Notes under the pieces: generated by a model
Database searches by the model: none
What the model was told of the DNA's origin: nothing
Seen by the model: the letters and a program-made list of their open reading frames with translations, nothing else
Shown: positions 18,469-25,232 of the stretch, one piece after another
Layout of the letters: each line of letters opens with the position of its first letter
Numbering within the stretch: position 1 is the first letter of the stretch
Source: Candidatus Omnitrophota bacterium
GTDB taxonomy: Bacteria; Omnitrophota; Gorgyraeia; Gorgyraeales; Gorgyraeaceae
Length of the DNA stretch: 32,058 bases
Assembly (NCBI GenBank): GCA_018902915.1
Contig: JAHIPS010000040.1
Location: 1-32,058, forward strand
Direction: 5' to 3'
Position numbers and translations under genes: made by a program

Positions 18469-19188
18469 ATGAGAGAAGCAAAGATCAGAAAATACCAGGA
18501 TGCCGTCTTAAAAAAGCTCTCCGGCAGGATAGATGAGTTTTATCTTGCAGGAGGCACTGCGCTTTCTCTATTCTATTTTCAGCACAGATTGTCTGTGGAT
18601 TTGGATTTCTTTACCCCTGATTTTACACAAAAGCGGGTTAAGGAAATAGTCGATTACCTAAAGAATGCGCTTAAGAAAAAGATAGAAGTTGTAGGGCAGA
18701 ATCTCGAGAAAGATAAAATCAAGATACTGGTTTATAATATTCATTTCAGCGCAAAGGACGTACTGAAGATTGATTTTGTAGAAGATACATTAAAGCTGAT
18801 AAAGCCGGCAAGATTCGTAGAAGGGATAAGGATTTTGAGTCTCGAAGATATCTATATGAGGAAACTCTATGCAATCAGCGGCGTAGCGCCGTCTATTGAT
18901 GAAATAGGCCGTACTAAGATGTTAGGCGGCAGAATAGAGGCAAAAGATTTTTATGACCTTTATTTTCTTTCACACACTTTTAAGAGTTTGTCTAAATTTA
19001 TAAATGAATACGGAACTGCTGTTATGATAGAAGGATTAGTAAGGTGGTTCAGAAGTTATGATAGGATGAACATGATGGATGGTCTTCTTACCATGGAAAT
19101 AGATAAAGAGATAGATTGTAAAAAGATAGAGGGTCATTTTAAAAAAGAGATAGATAAAATCATACAAGAGCGTTTAGGTGATATATGA
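18469..19188 (+). CDS. AbiEii/AbiGii-type nucleotidyltransferase (toxin-like)
   Basis: A 239-residue protein with DNA-polymerase-beta-fold nucleotidyltransferase motifs as in the AbiEii toxin family: GGTALSL (from residue 28), metal-binding VDLDFF (Asp44, Asp46), a third acidic residue in KIDFVED (Asp102), MRKLYAISG (Lys132) and AKDFYDLYFL (Lys159/Asp160). Characterised relatives transfer nucleotides to RNA (some to tRNA ends) and halt growth, usually with a transcriptional-repressor antitoxin encoded upstream. Here the partner is downstream and overlaps by 4 nt (ATGA). The gene has its own strong promoter with almost no leader. The toxin role is inferred from family and arrangement. Confidence 0.85.
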   Translation: MREAKIRKYQDAVLKKLSGRIDEFYLAGGTALSLFYFQHRLSVDLDFFTPDFTQKRVKEIVDYLKNALKKKIEVVGQNLEKDKIKILVYNIHFSAKDVLKIDFVEDTLKLIKPARFVEGIRILSLEDIYMRKLYAISGVAPSIDEIGRTKMLGGRIEAKDFYDLYFLSHTFKSLSKFINEYGTAVMIEGLVRWFRSYDRMNMMDGLLTMEIDKEIDCKKIEGHFKKEIDKIIQERLGDI

Positions 19189-19709
19189 TGCAAACAAACT
19201 GGTTATGGGATAGGAAGATAAGCGTTGCTGAAGCGAGAAAAATATTGAAAGATCCCGGGAACAGGAGATTTATCCCGATGGCAGCCCTGTTTCTCGCGCG
19301 CAAAAATAACATTCAGGAGGTTTTTAAAGAACTGGACCCTTTTATATTCTGTAAACACTGGGCAGAGATTAAAAAGGTCATGAAACAGGATAAGTGGGCA
19401 AAGCCAAGGGTAATTTTCTGGCAGACTATTTATGAAGGAACACGCGATAGATACAGAAAGAAAGGAGTGAAGTTTCGAAAAGATACCAGTGTAGTCCGTG
19501 ATGCGGCATGCGAAATTATAGGAAAAGAGATTCGAAGAATCAGGAAAGAAAAGGGCCTATCGCAAAAAGAACTATCACAGAAAACAGGTATTTCCCAGCA
19601 GCTAATATCGCGCATAGAAAAAGGAAGAGAGAATATATCCCTGATTACTTTAAAGCGAATCTCCAAGGCATTTGCAAAGAAAGTAGAGATCAATTTCATT
19701 GACGCATAG
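19185..19709 (+). CDS. XRE regulator with an unfamiliar N-terminal domain (antitoxin-like)
   Basis: A 174-residue protein. The C-terminal third (about 113-170) is a clear XRE helix-turn-helix: EIRRIRKEKGLSQKELSQKTGISQQLISRIEKGRENISLITLKRISKAF. The N-terminal ~95 residues form a separate tryptophan-rich domain (LWDRKISVAEARKILKD, RRFIPMAALFLARKN, FCKHWAEIKKVMKQDKWAKPRVIFWQTIYEG) that I cannot assign. It overlaps the nucleotidyltransferase stop by 4 nt, with AGGTG as ribosome binding site, and two adjacent ATGs could serve as start. By analogy with AbiE-type modules it would neutralise the enzyme and repress the shared promoter, with the N-terminal domain as the likely toxin contact. It is not the usual AbiEi (winged-helix) antitoxin. 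Confidence 0.85.
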   Translation: MMQTNWLWDRKISVAEARKILKDPGNRRFIPMAALFLARKNNIQEVFKELDPFIFCKHWAEIKKVMKQDKWAKPRVIFWQTIYEGTRDRYRKKGVKFRKDTSVVRDAACEIIGKEIRRIRKEKGLSQKELSQKTGISQQLISRIEKGRENISLITLKRISKAFAKKVEINFIDA

Positions 19710-19710
19710 T

Positions 19711-19764
19711 TGTTAATTTCTTCTGTTAATTTCTTCTTGACACCCACGGGATTTATGGTATAAT
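19711..19764 (+). promoter_or_regulatory. rplM-rpsI promoter with a perfect 13-bp tandem repeat upstream
   Basis: TTGACA (19737-19742), a 16-bp spacer and TATAAT (19759-19764) make a near-consensus promoter. Directly abutting the -35 are two tandem perfect copies of TGTTAATTTCTTC (19711-19723 and 19724-19736). A leader of about 20 nt follows with the ribosome binding site AAAGGTGG. Confidence 0.75.
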
Positions 19765-19789
19765 TCAGTTTCTCTGTAAAAGGTGGATT

Positions 19790-20215
19790 ATGAAGACGAC
19801 ACTCTTGAATAAAAAGGACGTGAAGCGCAAGTATTTTCTTTTGGATGCTGAGGGTAAGATTCTGGGCAGGTTAGCGACCAAGGTAGCGCTTATTCTGAGC
19901 GGCAAGCGCAAGGTTAACCATACGCCAAGCGTGGACGACGGCGACTTTGCAGTAGTAGTGAACGCTGCCAAGGTAGCTGTGACAGGCGATAAGCTGGAAC
20001 AAAAGACATACAAGCACTATACCGGTTATCCTAGTGGATTGAGAACAAAGAACTTAGAGACACTTTTAGAGACAAAGCCCACAGAGGCAGTAAGGCATGC
20101 GGTTAAAGGAATGTTGCCAAAGAATAAGCTGGGTTCAAGAATGATCACGAGGCTAAAGATATACGCAGGGTCAGAGCATCCGCACCAGGCTCAGGCCCCT
20201 GAGAAAGTTAGTTAG
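19790..20215 (+). CDS. rplM: Ribosomal protein L13 (uL13)
   Basis: Large-subunit protein L13 at its usual length (141 aa). Family features include RKYFLLDAEGKILGRLATKVALILSGK, HTPSVDDGDFAVVVNA, KTYKHYTGYPSGLR and AVKGMLPKNKLGSRMITRLKIYAGSEHPHQAQ. It precedes rpsI, the near-universal bacterial pairing. The strong promoter and ribosome binding site fit a highly expressed gene. No leader structure for autoregulation is obvious in the short 5' UTR. Confidence 0.98.
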   Translation: MKTTLLNKKDVKRKYFLLDAEGKILGRLATKVALILSGKRKVNHTPSVDDGDFAVVVNAAKVAVTGDKLEQKTYKHYTGYPSGLRTKNLETLLETKPTEAVRHAVKGMLPKNKLGSRMITRLKIYAGSEHPHQAQAPEKVS

Positions 20216-20224
20216 AGGTAGAAA

Positions 20225-20623
20225 ATGGTAGAGCAGAATGTGATATGGGCAACAGGGAGGCGGAAGTCATCTGTGGCTCGCGTACGGCTTTTCCAGGGAG
20301 GAAGCGGCGAGATACAGGTCAATAAAAAGCCTCTTGATGAATATTTTGACAGGCCTACTTCAAGGCTCTTGGTCCTACAGCCGTTAAAGACCGTAAATCT
20401 TGCGGACAAGTTCAATATAATAGCGACTGTGAAGGGCGGAGGCAAGTCAGGTCAGGCTGGGGCATTGAGGCATGGTATATCAAGGGCCCTTGCAAAGACA
20501 GGTGACGACACAAAGACCGCACTAAAGAGGAAGGGTTTTTTGACCAGGGATCCCCGGGCAAAGGAGCGCAAGAAGTACGGACAGAAAGGCGCCCGAAAGA
20601 GATTCCAGTGGACAAAGAGGTAA
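20225..20623 (+). CDS. rpsI: Ribosomal protein S9 (uS9)
   Basis: Small-subunit protein S9, 132 residues, whose basic C-terminal tail reaches the P-site tRNA. The start WATGRRKSSVARVRLFQGG, the middle VKGGGKSGQAGALRHGISRAL and the end KKYGQKGARKRFQWTKR are diagnostic; the conserved terminal Lys-Arg is present. It lies 9 nt after rplM with AGAGGTAG as ribosome binding site. A hairpin with a T-run 37 bp after the stop ends the unit and overlaps the arg promoter. Confidence 0.98.
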   Translation: MVEQNVIWATGRRKSSVARVRLFQGGSGEIQVNKKPLDEYFDRPTSRLLVLQPLKTVNLADKFNIIATVKGGGKSGQAGALRHGISRALAKTGDDTKTALKRKGFLTRDPRAKERKKYGQKGARKRFQWTKR

Positions 20624-20660
20624 TCTTATACTTTGCACTTTAAAATTTGGATTTTTATCG

Positions 20661-20719
20661 ACGCCTATCCTGTCATTTTCCGACGAGAAATAGATTGACA
20701 TGATAGGCGTTTTTATTTT
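20661..20719 (+). terminator. Rho-independent terminator of rplM-rpsI
   Basis: ACGCCTATCCTGTCA (20661-20675) pairs with TGACATGATAGGCGT (20696-20710) over 15 positions with one mismatch, 20-nt loop, followed by a T-rich tract (TTTTTATTTT). The right arm contains most of the -35 box of the arg promoter. Confidence 0.75.
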
Positions 20720-20734
20720 ATAATCGTCTATAAT
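20695..20734 (+). promoter_or_regulatory. Promoter of the arg-lys gene cluster
   Basis: TTGACA (20695-20700), an 18-bp spacer and TATAAT (20719-20724); a second TATAAT lies at 20729-20734. argC follows at 20751 with GGAGGA as ribosome binding site. The -35 is embedded in the rpsI terminator stem. I see no convincing ArgR (ARG box) palindrome. Confidence 0.7.
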
Positions 20735-20750
20735 ACAGACGGAGGATAGA

Positions 20751-21767
20751 ATGTTGAACGTGGGGATAATGGGGGCAAGCGGTTATGCAGGTGAAGAGCT
20801 CTTAAGGATTTTAGTAAAACATCCTGAAGTCAGGATAACAGTTGCTGCCGCCATGATAGAGAAGACATATATATATAACCTGTATCTATGGTTAAAGAAC
20901 CAGCTGGATCTGGAATGTAGCGACATGAAGCCAGAGGAGATCCTGAAAAAGTGCGACTGCGTTTTTCTGGCGCTTCCGCATAAGGTCTCGATGCAGTGCG
21001 CGCCTGTATTTTTAAAGGCAAAGAAAAAGGTCATTGACTTAAGCGCTGATTTCAGGTTAAGAGATGTCAGTGTATACGAGAAGTGGTACACAAAACATGA
21101 ATGCCCTGAGTATATAAAGGAAGCAGTTTATGGCCTTCCTGAATTTTATAGAAAGGATATAAAAGACGCGCAGTTGATTGCGAATCCAGGATGTTATCCG
21201 ACCAGCGCGATCCTGGGATGCGCTCCGCTTTTAAAAGAAAAGTTTGTAGATACAGAGTATATCGTATGTAATTCAGCGTCAGGTTTTAGCGGCGCTGGCA
21301 GGGTGCTGGGGCAGCAGCCTGTGAGGCCGGAGAATAGTTACAGGGCGTACAAGGTAAACACGCACAGACATATGCCTGAGATCGACCAGGAGCTGAGCGT
21401 TGCGAGCGGGAGCAAGGTAAAGGTAAATTTTGTTCCGCACCTTGTTCCAATGGAAAGAGGAATACTTTCCACGATCTATCTGAAGTTAAAAAAGAATATA
21501 AGCGAGAAAGAGGCGCTCGAACTATACAAGGATTTTTACAAGGATGAATATTTTGTAAGGGTATTGGACGAGGGGATTTTGGCTGACACAAAGAACGTGG
21601 TAAGGAATAATTTCTGCGATATCAGTTTAAAGGTCTTTCCCGAGAAGAAGATGGCCATAGTGATGACAGCGATTGACAATCTCGTGAAAGGCGCGAGCGG
21701 CCAGGCAGTGCAGAATATGAATATCATGTACGGATTTGAGGAGAAAGCATCCCTGTTCAAGGCTTAG
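20751..21767 (+). CDS. argC: N-acetyl-gamma-glutamyl-phosphate reductase
   Basis: Third step of arginine synthesis: NADPH reduction of N-acetylglutamyl phosphate to the semialdehyde. The N-terminal Rossmann motif is MGASGYAGEELLRIL; catalytic Cys148 is in NPGCYPTSAILG; VPHLVPMERGILSTIYLKL is a typical C-terminal segment. Length (338 aa) is normal. GGAGGA precedes the ATG. It opens the arg cluster under its own promoter. The last residues (Leu-Phe-Lys-Ala) and the TAG stop are encoded by the family A palindrome that separates it from argJ, so the C-terminus has been reshaped by the element. Confidence 0.97.
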   Translation: MLNVGIMGASGYAGEELLRILVKHPEVRITVAAAMIEKTYIYNLYLWLKNQLDLECSDMKPEEILKKCDCVFLALPHKVSMQCAPVFLKAKKKVIDLSADFRLRDVSVYEKWYTKHECPEYIKEAVYGLPEFYRKDIKDAQLIANPGCYPTSAILGCAPLLKEKFVDTEYIVCNSASGFSGAGRVLGQQPVRPENSYRAYKVNTHRHMPEIDQELSVASGSKVKVNFVPHLVPMERGILSTIYLKLKKNISEKEALELYKDFYKDEYFVRVLDEGILADTKNVVRNNFCDISLKVFPEKKMAIVMTAIDNLVKGASGQAVQNMNIMYGFEEKASLFKA

Positions 21768-21804
21768 CCTTGAACAAGCTTGTTCAAGGCTAAGCCTTGA
21801 ACAG
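21753..21804. repeat. Family A double palindrome between argC and argJ, carrying the argC stop
   Basis: A perfect 52-bp palindrome without a loop, centred on AAGCTT, made of two inverted family A units. argC ends inside it (TAG at 21765-21767). The argJ ribosome binding site (AGAGG) begins at its right edge, so a folded stem would sit directly against the argJ initiation region. Confidence 0.9.
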
Positions 21805-21812
21805 AGGTTGGT

Positions 21813-23015
21813 ATGAAGAAGATAAAAGGCGGGGTTACATCGCCAAAGGGATTTCTGGCAGCAGCAGTTAGCTGCGGGATAAAAAGAAGAGGGAAGAGCG
21901 ACCTCGCGCTTCTATATTCTGAGACGCCTTGCGTGTGTATAGCTACCTTTACTACAAATAAGGTGAGATCAGGCTCTGTAGTCTTGAGCGAAAAATATTT
22001 AAAGAATAGCGCTGCGCAGGCAGTGGTCGTGAATAGCGGCAATGCGAATTGCTGCGTTGGAAAAAAAGAGATAGAGGACGCCCTCAGCATAACAGGCGCG
22101 ACTGCCAGAAAATTAGGCTTAAAGAAGCAGGATGTCCTGATCTGCTCTACCGGGATTATAGGAAAGCCGCTTCCGGTTAATAAGATCAGGGTAAAGATAG
22201 GGGCTTTGGCAGAGGATTTATCCAGGAATGGCGGCACGAAATTTTCAAAGGCAATAATGACGACAGACACTGTGCATAAAGAAGCAGGCGCTGCAGTAAA
22301 AATAGGGAGTAAAACTGTCAGGATAGGCAGCGCAGTAAAAGGCGCTGGCATGATCTGTCCCAATATGGCTACCATGCTCGCGTTTTTTACAACAGACGCG
22401 GCGATCGAGAAGGGCGCTTTGAAACTGGCTTTTAAAGAGGCTGTAGGCGAGTCGTTTAACAAGATCACGGTTGACGGCGACATGAGTACGAATGACTCTG
22501 CGATTATCTTTGCCAATGGCATGGCTAGAAACGCGACTATAAAGAAAGGAAGCGCTGGATATTCTAAATTTTTGAATGCATTGAAATCTGTAGCAGCTGA
22601 GCTTGCAAGAAAAATGATCCTGGATGGCGAGGGCGCTACAAGGTTTGTTGAAATAACAGTAAAAGGCGCTAGAAAAGAGAAAGGCGCGGATATGGTTGCA
22701 AGGCATGTGGCGGATTCGAGCCTGGTAAAGACAATGATAGCAGGAGGCGATCCAAACTGGGGCAGGGTCGCGGCAAGCGCTGGCTCGAGCGGGGTTGACA
22801 TCAAGCAAAATAAGCTCAATATATATTTTGGAAAGATCCTGGTGATGAAAAACGGCGCAGCGACTAATGTTTCCAAAAAGACGCTGGCCGGTATATTTAA
22901 GAAAAAAGAAATATTCATAACCATTGACCTTGGTCAGGGAAAGGCCTCGAGTGAGATCTGGACGTGTGATCTGACAAAAGAATACGTAATGATTAACGCA
23001 GCGTACGAGACATAA
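21813..23015 (+). CDS. argJ: Bifunctional glutamate N-acetyltransferase / ornithine acetyltransferase
   Basis: ArgJ recycles the acetyl group from N-acetylornithine to glutamate; bifunctional forms also use acetyl-CoA. At 400 residues it is full length. The start GGVTSPKGFLAAAVSCGIK, TTDTVHKEAGA and ITVDGDMSTNDSAI are family marks. Autocleavage into two chains is expected before Thr187 in ICPNMATMLAFFTTDA. The glycine-rich end AGGDPNWGRVAASAGSSG is present. No argE or argA is in view, which fits the cyclic acetyl-recycling pathway. It is followed by a large branched palindrome before argB. Confidence 0.97.
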   Translation: MKKIKGGVTSPKGFLAAAVSCGIKRRGKSDLALLYSETPCVCIATFTTNKVRSGSVVLSEKYLKNSAAQAVVVNSGNANCCVGKKEIEDALSITGATARKLGLKKQDVLICSTGIIGKPLPVNKIRVKIGALAEDLSRNGGTKFSKAIMTTDTVHKEAGAAVKIGSKTVRIGSAVKGAGMICPNMATMLAFFTTDAAIEKGALKLAFKEAVGESFNKITVDGDMSTNDSAIIFANGMARNATIKKGSAGYSKFLNALKSVAAELARKMILDGEGATRFVEITVKGARKEKGADMVARHVADSSLVKTMIAGGDPNWGRVAASAGSSGVDIKQNKLNIYFGKILVMKNGAATNVSKKTLAGIFKKKEIFITIDLGQGKASSEIWTCDLTKEYVMINAAYET

Positions 23016-23027
23016 ATATAACCATGT

Positions 23028-23110
23028 GTCATTGCGAGGCGTCCCGAACGAAGTGAGGGAACAGCCGAAGCAATCTCAAAGAGAGATTGCTTCGCTTCGC
23101 TCGCAATGAC
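23028..23110. repeat. Branched palindromic element between argJ and argB
   Basis: The outer stem GTCATTGCGAG (23028-23038) pairs with 23100-23110. Inside lie a short TCCC/GGGA hairpin (23042-23060) and a 12-bp stem CGAAGCAATCTC (23066-23077) with 23083-23094, which together form a three-way junction. Translated on the minus strand it gives VIASEAKQS, a string I know from spurious ORFs over a repeat found in many environmental genomes. Confidence 0.85.
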
Positions 23111-23126
23111 AGAGATAGGGCGAATC

Positions 23127-23984
23127 ATGGAAGAGGCGATTAGAAAATCAGCAGTGCTTATAGAGGCGTTGCCGTATATAAAGGCATACGCTAATAAGAC
23201 CTTTGTAATAAAATACGGCGGCAGCGCGCTTATCGATCCTGAGATAAAAAAGGGCGTGCTCCAGGATATCGTGTTCATGAGCTACGTGGGCATCAGGCCT
23301 ATACTCGTGCACGGCGGCGGACCATTTATAAATCAGGAGCTTAAGAAAAGAGGCATAGGCGTGGAGTTCCATGAGGGCTTAAGGGTAACGCCGAAAGAGA
23401 CCATGGAAATCGTGAATAGTGTTTTAAGCGATGTCAACCGCAGTATCGCCGCTGATATAAAGGCTATAGGCGGCAGGGCGATCAGCCTGAACGCGGATAT
23501 AAAAGATATAATAAAGACAAGGCCGCATGCAAACTCTGAGAAATTAGGGTTTGTCGGTGAAATCGATAAAATAGAGGTGGAGACAATAAAAAAATCATCC
23601 AGGCCAAGGTCAGTGCCTGTAGTATCGTCTATCGGGCTTGGCGCAGATGGCGAGTATTATAATGTCAATGCAGACGAGGCTAGCTCGGAGGTCTCTGTAG
23701 CTGTAAAGGCAGTGAAGCTGGTCTTGCTGACAGATGTTAAAGGTATAATGAAAAACAAGGACGACGAATCTACGTTGATCCCGACTATAACTATGAATGA
23801 GACAGAAAAACTTATAGGCGAGGGCGTGATCCAGGGCGGTATGATACCCAAGGTCAAGGCGTGCACAAAGGCTCTGGCTGGCGGGGTTTCAAAGACGCAC
23901 ATTGTCGATGGCAGGATCCCGCACAGCTTGCTTCTCGAGATATTTACAGACAAAGGAATCGGAACGGAGATCGTAAAACAATGA
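23127..23984 (+). CDS. argB: Acetylglutamate kinase
   Basis: Phosphorylates N-acetylglutamate, the second arginine step. Motifs: FVIKYGGSAL (ATP-phosphate-binding Lys), ILVHGGGPFINQEL (substrate), LVLLTDVKGIM and VSKTHIVDGRIPHSLLLEIFTDKGIGTEI. The N-terminal helix EEAIRKSAVLIEALPYIKAY and the C-terminal signature resemble arginine-inhibited hexameric kinases, suggesting feedback control (inference). The tracked start (23106) lies inside the preceding palindrome; I prefer the ATG at 23127, which gives the family's usual MEEAI start and 285 residues. The ribosome binding site is weak. The stop overlaps the argD start (ATGA). Confidence 0.95.
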   Translation: MEEAIRKSAVLIEALPYIKAYANKTFVIKYGGSALIDPEIKKGVLQDIVFMSYVGIRPILVHGGGPFINQELKKRGIGVEFHEGLRVTPKETMEIVNSVLSDVNRSIAADIKAIGGRAISLNADIKDIIKTRPHANSEKLGFVGEIDKIEVETIKKSSRPRSVPVVSSIGLGADGEYYNVNADEASSEVSVAVKAVKLVLLTDVKGIMKNKDDESTLIPTITMNETEKLIGEGVIQGGMIPKVKACTKALAGGVSKTHIVDGRIPHSLLLEIFTDKGIGTEIVKQ

Positions 23985-25153
23985 ATACAAAAGAAATGAT
24001 TACACAATATGAAGATTATGTAATGAAGACATACACCAGGACGCCTGCGGTAATGGTCAAAGGTAAGGGGCTAAAGGTCTGGGATCTGGAAGGTAACGAA
24101 TATCTGGATTTTTTCACTGGCTGGGCAGTGAGCGGGCTGGGGCATTGTCATCCCATGGTCGTGAACGCTGTGAGAAATTATCTTAAAAAGATCATACACG
24201 TGCCTAATAATTATTACAACATGCTGCAGGGTAAGCTGGCGCAGCAGATCATTGAGCATTCTTTTGAAGGCAAGGTCTTTTTCTGCAACAGCGGCGCAGA
24301 GGCGAACGAGGGCGCGATAAAACTGGTAAGGGCGTATGGGTCTTCAAAGGGTAAATACGAGATCATCACCATGCAGAACTCTTTTCACGGAAGGACGCTC
24401 GCGACTGTGACAGCCACAGGACAGGAAAAGTATCACAAGGGTTTTGAGCCATTGCCAGTCGGGTTTAAGTCAGTCCCGTTCAATGACATAAAGGCGCTGG
24501 AGGCCGCGATCACAGATAAGACAGCTGCGATAATGCTCGAGCTGATACAGGGCGAGGGCGGCATAAATGTTGCTAGAGAAAGTTATGTAAAGAAGATCAG
24601 AAAGATCTGCGATGACAGGGATCTGATTTTGATCTTTGATGAGGTTCAGACAGGCATGGGCAGGACTGGTAAGATGTTTTGCTTTGAGAATTACGGGGTG
24701 GTGCCGGATGTCATGACGCTTGCCAAGTCTTTGGGCGGCGGACTTCCAATAGGCGCAATGGTCGCGGCAAAGAAATTCGAAACAGTTTTGAAACCAGGCA
24801 TGCACGCCTCGACTTTTGGCGGAAGCCCTATTGCTTCGAGCGCCGCCATAGCCACATTTGAAGCAATTAAAAAAGAAAGACTTCTTTCGAACACGCAAAA
24901 GATGGGCGCGTATCTGGTTGAGAAGCTGAATGAATTGAAAAACAAACACACTATTATAAAGGAGATAAGGGGCAAGGGGCTGATGATAGGCGTGGAGCTT
25001 ACTACTGAAGGCGCGGGCATAGTCGAGAAGTGTTTTAAGGAGAAACTTTTGATCAATTGCGCGCACGGCAATGTCCTCAGGCTCATGCCCGGCATGATAG
25101 TGACCAAAAAACAGATAGACACAGCTGTTTCTATTTTGGATAAAATATTGTAA
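23981..25153 (+). CDS. argD: Acetylornithine aminotransferase
   Basis: PLP-dependent class III aminotransferase that converts N-acetylglutamate semialdehyde to N-acetylornithine; homologues can also serve the succinyl-diaminopimelate path. Motifs: CNSGAEANEGAIKLVR (cofactor phosphate), NSFHGRT, IFDEVQTGMGRTG (Asp220 contacts the PLP ring) and Lys249 in LAKSLGGGLPIGAM, then HASTFGGSPIASSAA. The tracked start at 23861 would run 40 codons into argB in another frame and yields nonsense; the ATG at 23981, overlapping the argB stop, gives MNTKEMITQYEDYVMKTY and 390 residues, as expected for the family. Confidence 0.96.
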   Translation: MNTKEMITQYEDYVMKTYTRTPAVMVKGKGLKVWDLEGNEYLDFFTGWAVSGLGHCHPMVVNAVRNYLKKIIHVPNNYYNMLQGKLAQQIIEHSFEGKVFFCNSGAEANEGAIKLVRAYGSSKGKYEIITMQNSFHGRTLATVTATGQEKYHKGFEPLPVGFKSVPFNDIKALEAAITDKTAAIMLELIQGEGGINVARESYVKKIRKICDDRDLILIFDEVQTGMGRTGKMFCFENYGVVPDVMTLAKSLGGGLPIGAMVAAKKFETVLKPGMHASTFGGSPIASSAAIATFEAIKKERLLSNTQKMGAYLVEKLNELKNKHTIIKEIRGKGLMIGVELTTEGAGIVEKCFKEKLLINCAHGNVLRLMPGMIVTKKQIDTAVSILDKIL

Positions 25154-25154
25154 G

Positions 25155-25214
25155 TTCTCGACTCTGCGCCTAAGGCGCATCGCTCGAACAATATTCTTCG
25201 AGCGAAGTCGAGAA
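25155..25214. repeat. Branched palindromic element between argD and argF
   Basis: The outer stem TTCTCGACT (25155-25163) pairs with 25206-25214. Inside are two hairpins: TGCGCC-TAA-GGCGCA (25165-25179), and TCGCTCGAA (25180-25188) with 25197-25205 around an 8-nt loop. Almost every base is paired in a three-way junction, the same architecture as the argJ-argB element but unrelated in sequence. Confidence 0.85.
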
Positions 25215-25232
25215 GAATAGGGGAAAATTTAC

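Noticed and set aside
20624-20750. ArgR-type operator in front of argC
   Set aside because: No sequence resembling the TGAAT-centred ARG box palindrome is visible; the inverted repeat there is better explained as the rpsI terminator.
21764-22924. 386-aa ORF on the minus strand opposite argJ
   Set aside because: argJ on the plus strand has all family motifs. The antisense translation is a low-complexity hydrophobic string with no motif, as expected when the opposite strand of this codon usage lacks stops.
22934-23278. Minus-strand ORF containing VIASEAKQS
   Set aside because: This is the known spurious translation of the intergenic repeat at 23028-23110 plus antisense of argB.
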